A stretch of 64,000 bases of DNA from Nicotiana tabacum (Eukaryota > Streptophyta > Magnoliopsida > Solanales > Solanaceae). Positions within the stretch are counted from its first letter, which is position 1; every line of letters begins with the position of its first letter. The stretch spans positions 66,885,153 through 66,949,152 of the forward strand of contig NC_134081.1 of assembly GCF_000715075.1 (NCBI RefSeq), written 5' to 3'. Both the position numbers and the translations under genes were made by a program. The notes under the pieces were generated by a model, which had not been told where the DNA came from, made no database searches, and worked only from the letters and a program-made list of their open reading frames with translations. This document shows positions 56,555 to 64,000 of the stretch, one piece after another.

Positions 56555-59500
56555 ATGGCCTCAGATGCCGTGATCACAGGTATTATCTCTGTTTGCGGTA
56601 GGGATGCTTCAATATTATTTGATCCAGGATCTACCTATTCGTATGTGTCATCCATGTTTGCTCATTTTCTGGATATTCCTCGTGAGTCCTTGGGTACTCC
56701 TGTTTATGTGTCCACTCCTGTGGGCGATTCTGTGGTTGTGAATCGGATCTATCGGTCCTGTGTGGTCACATTCTGTGGTTATGAGACTAGAGCGGACCTT
56801 CTGTTACTTGATATGACTGACTTTGAGGTCATCCTGGGCATAGAGTGGTTATCCCCATATCACGTTATCCTTGATTGCCATGTCAAGACTGTTACCTTAG
56901 CAATGCCAGAGTTGCCTACATTGGAGTGGAAGGGTTCGTCTGTCAGTACGTCTAGTCGGGTTATCTCTTTTCTGAAGGCTTGACATATGGTCGAGAAGGG
57001 TTGTTTGGCTTATCTAGCCTATGTTCGGGATACCATCGCAGAGCCTCCGATAATTGATTCAGTGCTAGTAGTCCGGGAGTTCGCCGATGTGTTTCCTTCT
57101 GACCTTCCAGGCATGCCACCAGATCGTGATATTGATTTCTGTATTGACATGGCTCCGGGTACCCAGCCTATATCTATCCCACCGTACCGTATGGCTCCGA
57201 AAGAGTTGAAGGAGTTGAAGGAGCAGCCTGAAGAGTTGTTAGCAAAAGGGTTTGTCAGACCAAGTGTATCACCTTAGGGTGCACCAGTGTTATTTGTGAA
57301 GAAGAAAGATGGAACTATGCGGATGTGCATTGATTACCGCCAGTTGAACAAAGTTACCATTAAGAACAAGTACCCGTTGCCGCGTATTGATGATTTGTTT
57401 GACCAGTTTCAGTGTGCTAGGGTGTTTTCTAAGATCGACTTGAGATTGGGATACCATCAGTTGAAGATTCAGGACTCATATGTTCCAAAGACTGCCTTCC
57501 ATACTAGATATGGCCATTATGAGTTTCTAGTGATGTCCTTCAGCCTGACTAATACCCCAGCGGCATTTATGGATCTGATGAACAGGGTGTTCAGGACGTA
57601 TATTGATTCCTTTGTTATTGTCTTCATTGATGACATCTTGATTTACTCACGTAGCATGGAGGAGCACGAGCAGCATTTGAGAGTGGTGCTTCAGACCTTG
57701 AGGGAACAGAAGCTATATGCTAAGTTCTCCAAATGTGAGTTTTGGTTAGATTCTGTGGCATTCTTGAGGCATGTGGTATCAAGCGAGGACATTAAGGTGG
57801 ATCCCAAAAAGATCGAGGTAGTTCAGAGTTGGCCTCGTCCTACTTTGGCGACTGAGATCAGCAGCTTCTTGGGGCTAGCGGGTTATTATCGCCAATTTGT
57901 GGAGGGCTTCTCATCCATTGCAGCACCTTTGGCTAGATTGACCCAGAAGGGTGCTCCGTTCCGTTGGACCGATGATTGTGAGGCGAGCTTTCAGAAGCTC
58001 AAGACAGCTTTGACTACAGCACCAGTCCTAGTGTTGCCTTCCGGTGCGGGGATGTATACGGTGTATTGCGACGCTTCACGCGTTGGCTTGGTTTGTGTAT
58101 TGATACAGGAGGGGCGAGTTATTGCATATGCTTCACGTCAGCTGAAGCCCCATGAGAAGAATTATCCTGTGCACGATTTGGAGTTGGCCACGATTGTTCA
58201 TGCTCTTGAGATTTGGAGCCATTACCTTTGTGGGGTGTCCTGTGAGGTTTACACTGATCATCGCAGCTTGCAGCATTTGTTCAAGCAAAGGGATCTTAAT
58301 TTGAGGCAACGCAGATGGCTTGAGTTACTGAAGGATTATGACATCACTATTCTTTATCATCCGGGCAAGGAAAATGTGGTCGCGGATGCCTTGAGCAGAA
58401 AGGCAGAGAGTATGGGTAGCTTGGCATTCATTTCAGCAAAGAAGAGACCACTATCCTTGGACATTCGCTCCTTGACTAACAGGCTTGTGAGGTTGGATAT
58501 TTCAGAGCCCGGCTGAGTTCTTGCATGTGTTGTTGCCCAGTCTTCACTATTGGAGCATATCAAGGCTCGACAGTTTGATGATCTGCACTTGGCAGATCTC
58601 AGAGAGGCGATACTACAGGGTGGTGCCAAAGAGGTTTCTATTGGCGAGGATGGTGTTCTGCAACTCTAGGGTCATCTATGTGTTCCTAATGTCGATGACG
58701 TGAGGGATAGGATTATAGAAGAGGCGCACAGTTCTTGATATTCCATTCACCTAGGTGCTACGAAGATGTATCGCGACCTGAAGCAGTATTTTTGGTGGCG
58801 GCGGATAAATAAAGACATAGTTGAGTATGTTACTAGATGCCTGAATTGCCAGCAGGTTAAGTATGAGCACCAGAGGCCAGGAGGCCTACTCCAGCAGATG
58901 ACTATACCCGAGTGGAAGTGGGAGCGCATCACTATGGACTTTGTAGTTGGGTTACCATGGACCTTGCGGAAGTTTGATGCAGTTTAGGTCATTGTAGACA
59001 GATTGACCAAGTTGGCACACTTAATTCCTGTGATGACTACATATACTTCTGAGAGATTGGCCCAGATTTATATCCAGGAGATAGGTCGGCTATACGGTGT
59101 ACCCGTTTCCACCATTTCAGACAGAGGTCCTCAGTTTACTTTACATTTCTGGAGAGCGGTACAGAATGAGTTGGGAACCCACGTAGAGCTCAGCACAGCA
59201 TTTCATCCGCAGACCGACGGTCAGTCGGAGCGGATAGTTCAGATATTGGAGGACATGCTTAGAGCATGTGTGATTGAATTTGGAGGGCAGTGGGATTGAT
59301 TTTTGCCTTTGGCCGAGTTTTCTTACAACAACAGTTATCAGTCTAGCATTAAGGTGGCTTCATTTGAGGCTTTATATGGTCGGCGATGTCGTTCTCCTAT
59401 CGGGTGGTTTGAGCTCGGCGAGGCTAAGTTATATGGTACTGATTTGGTGAAGGATGCCTTGGAAAAGGTAAAGTTGATTCAGGAGCAACTTCGCACAGGA

Positions 59501-60033
59501 CAGTCGAGACAGAAGAGTTACGCGGATCAGAAGGCGCGTGAAGTGTCATTTATGGAAGCGAGAAGGTTTTCTTGCAAGTATCGCCGATGAAGGGGATCAT
59601 GAGATTTGGGAAGAAGGGCAAGTTGAGCCCAAGGTTTATAGGCCCATTTGAGATATTGAGGCGGGTTGGAGAGGTTGCTTATGAGCTTGCTTTACCTTCC
59701 AGCCTATCTGAAGTTCATCCAGTCTTCCATGTGTCTATGCTCCGGAGGTATCACGCCGACTTGTCACATGTGTTAGACTTCAGCACGATTCAGTTAGATG
59801 AGAGCCTGGGTTATGAGGAGGAGCCAGTTGCCATTGTTGCTAGGCAGGATCGCCAGTTAAGATCCAAGAGGATTTCTGCGGTAAATGTTCAGTGGAGGGG
59901 CCAACTAGTCGAGGAGGCGACCTGGGAGTCTGAGGAGGACATGCGGAGCCGATATCCTCACTTATTCAGCACTCCAAGTATAATTCTAAACCCGTTCGAG
60001 GACGAACGTTTGTTTAAGAGGTGGAGAATGTAA
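56555..60033 (+). pseudogene. Tekay pol: protease, RT, RNase H, integrase, chromodomain
   Basis: Protease about 56600-56980 with LFDPGSTYSYVS where D-S-G is expected; RT about 57180-57780 ([31 protein letters not shown] at 57620-57650); RNase H about 58060-58420 ([34 protein letters not shown], all acidic residues present); integrase finger (H...H...RCLNCQQV at 58830), core (MDFVVGLP at 58935, ISDRGPQF at 59115, FHPQTDGQSER at 59200); chromodomain at about 59820-59970 ([26 protein letters not shown]). Stops at 56983, 57275, 58514, 58668, 58736, 58985 and 59297 are mostly C-to-T type; a one-base loss near 59560 shifts the end into another frame. The last stop is the TAA within the LTR start. 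Confidence 0.92.
60014..60028 (+). other. Polypurine tract of the Tekay element
   Basis: TTAAGAGGTGGAGAA immediately before the 3' LTR; the minus-strand element has TTAAGAGGGGGAGAA at the same place. Confidence 0.85.
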
Positions 60034-62736
60034 TGACCCGACCAGTCATTTTTCTTCTAGAACCCCGTTCCCCTAAATAAAACTTCCCGTACATGTTTTT
60101 ACTATTTTATGACTTGCGGGGATGGTTAGTTCGGGATTTGGAAGGGATCGGGTTGAAATCAGAACACTTGGTTCCTTAAGGTTGGCTTAAAAGGCCAAGT
60201 TTGACTTCGGTTAACATTTTGAGTAGACGACCACAGAATCAGAATTTGACGGTTCTAATAGATTCGTATGATGATTTTGGACTTGGGCGTATGTTCGGAT
60301 CGGGTTTTGGATGACTCGGGAGCATTTTGGCGCCTAATAGTGAAAGTTGGTTCTTGAAGGTTTAGGAATTCTTTAAATTTGGCTGGGAGCGGTTTTTGGT
60401 GATATCGAGGTCCAAACGGAATTCTGAGACTTGAAATAGTTCCATAATGGCATTTAATACTTGCACGCAAAATTTGGTGTCATTCCGAATAGTTTAAGTA
60501 TGTTTCGGCGCATTGGAAGTAAATTGAAGAACTTGAAGTTCTTAAGTTTGATTCAATTGGTTTTGGGGTGTGATTCTTAGTTTTAATGTTGTTTAAGCAT
60601 TCCAAGAGTTCGAGCGAGTCCGTTTTATGATTCTAAACTTGTTGGTATATTCGGGCGGGGCCCCGAGTGTCGATCGGACGAGGCTCGGACCAAGTTGGGA
60701 GCATGGAGCCACAGCTGAAGCTTCCAAATCTGTCATAATCGCACTTGCGCTTGGCCAGCCGCAGGTGCGGGCTCGCAGGTGTGAGCCACGAGCCACAGAA
60801 ATGAGAGATTAAGGGCAGCCCAGGAACCGCAGATGCAGAAGATTAGGCGCACCTGCGCGACCGCAGGTGCGAGAGATTTGGTCGCAGGTGCGACTAGGCC
60901 CGCAGAAGCGGTCCCTTCTGTCCGCAGATGCGGTGACTGGCCAGGTGATGGAAAAACGCACCTGAGAGGCATTTGCCGCAGGTGCAAGACCGCAGATGCG
61001 GCCAAGGCACCGCAGGTGTGAAAGTCGCTGGGCAGTGAGGGTTCATTTAATACGGACTTAAGCCAGTTTTATCACATTTTCTCTCACTCTTGGGCGATTT
61101 GAAAGCTTTGAAGGAGGGGATTTCAACCTAGCTTTGTGAGGTAAGTAATTTCTACTTAATGTGAGTTTAATACATAGATTATGGGTAGATCTTAACATGA
61201 AAATTTGTAGAAATCATTGGTTAGATGAAAAAACCTAGGTTTTGATTAAAATAGGATTTTACCACGAAAATGATTATGGAACTAAGTAAAAATCATATAT
61301 TTATGCTCCTAAGGCTATGGGTAACAACTTTCTTCAAAAATTTCCGGAATTCAGGCCGTGTGCCCGGGGTGAATTTTAGAAATCTTGCATTTAGGGTTGG
61401 GTAATTGCTTTATTAGCGGGGGTATGAACTTTTGAGCGTAAATTGATTAATTTATATAATGTTTGACTAGTTTCGAGTCGTTTAGGCACCAAATTTGGAG
61501 GTTTGAGCATGTTCTTGAATCGGGAAGTGGGCTTTGAGATGAGGTAAGTCTCCTTTCTAACCTTGTATGAGAAAAATTTCTCCATAGACGAATTAACTAA
61601 TATACGTGACTATTTGTGGGAGGGGCTACGTACGTACGAAGTGACAAGAGTCCGTGCGTAGCTACTACTTATGCTAAAGTCCGGGTAGTCTAGGACCCCC
61701 ATCATGCCATACTTGAAATAATTGCGCCTTTACTTGTCAATTGAATTGCTTAAATCATAATTTCCCAAAAAATAATTAAGGGGATCCCAAAGGGGTAAGT
61801 TTCACTTAATTGAGAGTATGGATAGAACACTTGACTGCTATTGAAAAACTTGTGTTTCTTTAAGTGTTTTCTATTAGTTGAGCGGGCTGAGCGCCTCGGC
61901 AGATTAAATAGATGCATTTATGGTTCGCAACGTTCGACCATTGGCAGTGCATAGTTTAAATATCATTATACTGGTTCATGTCGTACGTCCTCTGTATTAT
62001 TTGTGCATGAATATTTTTTTTGGGATTTTATACTCACTGATATTGCTCCAATGTTTAAATGGAAGATAAATTTGGGAGTAATAATTGTGAAAAGGGGTAT
62101 TTGCCATCACTTACTGTTGAGTTTTAGTATATTTATTGTAAGCTATGCTCGGTTATGATTTAAATTTATTATCATTAGCCTTAGTAAGTGTCAAGTCGAC
62201 CCCTCGTCACTACTTCTTCGAGGTTAGGTGGGATACTTATTGGGTACATGTTGTTTTATGTACTCACGCTAAACTTTGGCACTTAACTGTGTAGGATCTG
62301 AGGCAGGTGCATTTGTATATCCATCTGGCGCGCAGTCTTGATCTGGGTTCGAGATTCCACGGTGAGCTGCCCTTCCAAGCCGTTCAGCAGCATGCTGGAG
62401 TCCCCCTATTACTTTGTTTCTGTCTATTCCTTTTCAGGCAGTAGGATAGATATCTTTTGTATATTCTACAAAATTCCTCATATACTTGTGATACTAGATC
62501 TTGGAACGCATTAGTAGACTTATGATTTTGGATCGTCTAAATGATTTCAATTTGTACTCATTTGCTTCCGTTTAATTATGTCACATTTGCAAATTTTTAA
62601 ATCTTTTTAACAAATGAGGAAATGTTATCCACTTAGTAAATTATTTAAATAGGAAACCATTAGTTTGATCAGTGTTGGCTTGCCTAACCATGGTGTTGGG
62701 CGCCATCACGACCTATGATGGAATTGGGTCGTGACA
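60029..62736 (+). repeat. 3' LTR of the Tekay element (2708 bp)
   Basis: TGTAATGACCCGACC ... GGGTCGTGACA. About 90% identical to the 5' LTR near the start, but 61589-62196 matches 53615-54222 with one visible difference in 608 bp. Confidence 0.93.
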
Positions 62737-63309
62737 ATTATATAGGTCATGCTAAAATAAGTATAGCTAATAAGTACTAATATTAATTACATAACCAAGC
62801 ACTAAAGAAAAAGATAAGCTAAGTTTTGCATTTTCATTAATTATAAACCATTATAAAACTAAAATAATTATCCAACACTATCGTCATTCCTAGTATTGAA
62901 TTGAATTTCTTTTGTTAGCACTAGTATTGATTTGAACTTTGTTTGAGTTACTACATTTATGAGCTTTAAAATTTATTTACCATTCAAGAATGTTAAGTCT
63001 AAACTTGAAATAATATGTTAAAAGATAAAACTGTGAAAACGTATAAGAAATATTTATAAATTACATAACAATAAATATTTATATGTATAAAATATTTTTA
63101 AAAATTATATAAATGTACTATCGGGTTAGTTTGATTTCGGTTTGACTTTTTTTAGTTAAAACCAAACCAAACCAATTATGGTCGGGTTTTATTTTCCAAG
63201 CCAAACCAAATCAAACCAAACCAAACCAATCGGGTTTTTTTTTCTGTTTGACTCGAATTATCGGTTTGGTACGATTTTTTAATTTTTTTTGTACACCCCT
63301 GCCAGCAAG

Positions 63310-64000
63310 TATAGGTCATCAAACTAATTGGACCTTCCTTAACCTCTATTAGTTATCAATATCTATATCATCATATCATACTATATTATAAGTGTGAAGA
63401 CTTTTAGGTGATGTTATTTTACTAAAGTATTCTTCAAAAGCTAAGTGACTAATTTACCCTCTACCTAAAAGTAATATTTTATTTGCTTCCTTCAATATAA
63501 ATGTACAAAAATGTACCTACACCATTTTACATTTTAAAACTTATCTAAAAATATTAAGAGCAATTATTATGATACATGCATTAAGAACCTTTTCATTTTC
63601 CAAAGAAAAAACGTATGAAATTCTTACATGTACGTTAAGTATATCCTTTCTTCCAATTTGGCCTTTTATAATTACATTGCCATATTCTCCCATTCTCCTT
63701 TAGACCTTTATGTTTTCTCCAACGTAAATTTTGAGATTCTAGCTAATTTTTAGATGTTCTTCTTGGTTTATAGGACACAAGTACAATTATTGTACAAAAC
63801 GTTTCCATGGATTGTCCATTGTCTGAAATGCAATCATAGAAATGTAAACCATGTTTTTCAAATATCAAAAAGTAATGTCATGGGCTACTTTCCATCATCG
63901 ACCCATGACCCCTTGGACGCGCCCCGTGGTATCCCAGCAAGCCTCCCAACGCCTAGTACCACGGTCGGCCCCGTGGTCTCGGCAGTGCCAAGTGACAAGC
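63310..64000. other. AT-rich stretch ending in a GC-rich block
   Basis: No gene recognised. From about 63880 the sequence turns GC-rich, with CCCCGTGGT / ACCACGG inverted words (63924-63976). It looks like the beginning of another element that continues outside the window. Confidence 0.4.

Larger units (their letters stand above)
52046..62736 (+). mobile_element. Tekay/Del-type Ty3/gypsy chromovirus with both LTRs (10.7 kb)
   Basis: 5' LTR 52046-54763, initiator-Met tRNA primer-binding site, gag, pol with C-terminal chromodomain, polypurine tract, 3' LTR 60029-62736. TSDs ACTAT (52041-52045) and ATTAT (62737-62741) differ at one C-to-T position. Gene order and chromodomain define a chromovirus; length suits Tekay/Del. 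All frames are broken by stops and two frameshifts. Confidence 0.93.
51701..63038. repeat. 321-bp tandem duplication inside the hAT element, second copy split
   Basis: Copy 1 is 51701-52021; copy 2 is 52022-52045 plus 62742-63038. Both begin ATTAACATAATCTAAAAATACTATATAGGTCATGC. Copy 1 shows the uninterrupted target of the Tekay insertion. Confidence 0.85.
51355..63301. mobile_element. hAT-type element, split by a Tekay retrotransposon
   Basis: Ends TAAGGGCGTAC and GTACACCCCTG, with perfect 8-bp TSDs CCAGCAAG at 51347-51354 and 63302-63309. It is the family of 16132-17096 in opposite orientation, with GGTTGGTTCG/AACCAAACC arms. Removing the retrotransposon and its TSD leaves about 1.25 kb, of which 321 bp is an internal tandem duplication, so the ancestor was about 0.93 kb. 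Confidence 0.88.

Overview
This window is nuclear DNA of a dicot plant. The retrotransposon families, the hAT/MULE-type repeats and the low gene density point to Solanaceae, and the gag proteins and antisense ORF look Nicotiana-like; that attribution comes from recognising families, not from a search. Only one intact host gene is visible: an intronless OVATE-family (OFP) transcription repressor on the minus strand at 17610-18413. A possible 44-codon terminal exon (13387-13521, minus) and a GRF-zinc-finger-like remnant inside a MULE-like element (about 14139-14540) are the only other gene-like host sequences.

Almost everything else is nested transposable elements, many dated by readable target-site duplications (TSDs). 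Left to right: (1) 1-~5440, a decayed Tat-lineage Ty3/gypsy element on the minus strand, its LTR split by a solo LTR (3746-5292). (2) 6390-11191, a long-TIR MULE-like element (10-bp TSD) split by a 3.8-kb solo LTR (7292-11079, TSD ATGAC). (3) 11.2-20.9 kb, the gene-bearing AT-rich island with the OFP gene, a hAT-type element (16132-17096), small MITEs and a (TA)n tract. (4) 21006-31147, two 5'-truncated Tekay/Del-type chromoviruses joined head to head at about 25030, each keeping only its 3' LTR. (5) 31.1-50.2 kb, old LTR-like sequences in minus orientation, invaded by solo LTRs at 33689-35844 (TSD AATCT) and 36963-40334 (TSD CATCG), a hAT-like element (41347-42172) and a complete non-autonomous Tat element (42438-49878, TSD CCATT). 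(6) 51355-63301, a hAT-type element with an internal 321-bp duplication, split by a Tekay element with both LTRs (52046-62736). (7) 63302-64000, unassigned.

The elements' coding regions are dead. Most premature stops I checked in the Tekay copies are single C-to-T changes of Gln, Arg or Trp codons, as expected from deamination of methylated cytosine, and several catalytic residues are gone. The Tat element at 42438-49878 is the most unusual object: it has gag but no pol, about 1.6 kb of 102-bp higher-order tandem repeats, and an antisense, apparently spliced ORF with its own TATA box.

The most interesting cross-cutting pattern is that different LTR families here each carry, at a similar place, a cluster of a different short GC-rich palindromic word (for example TGCGGCCGCA, TTCGCGATCGCGAA, TGGCACNNCGTGCCA, TGCGATCGCA). 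In three families the cluster lies about 35-50 bp upstream of a TATA-like box. Several LTRs also carry a second, downstream tandem array of a different hairpin word.
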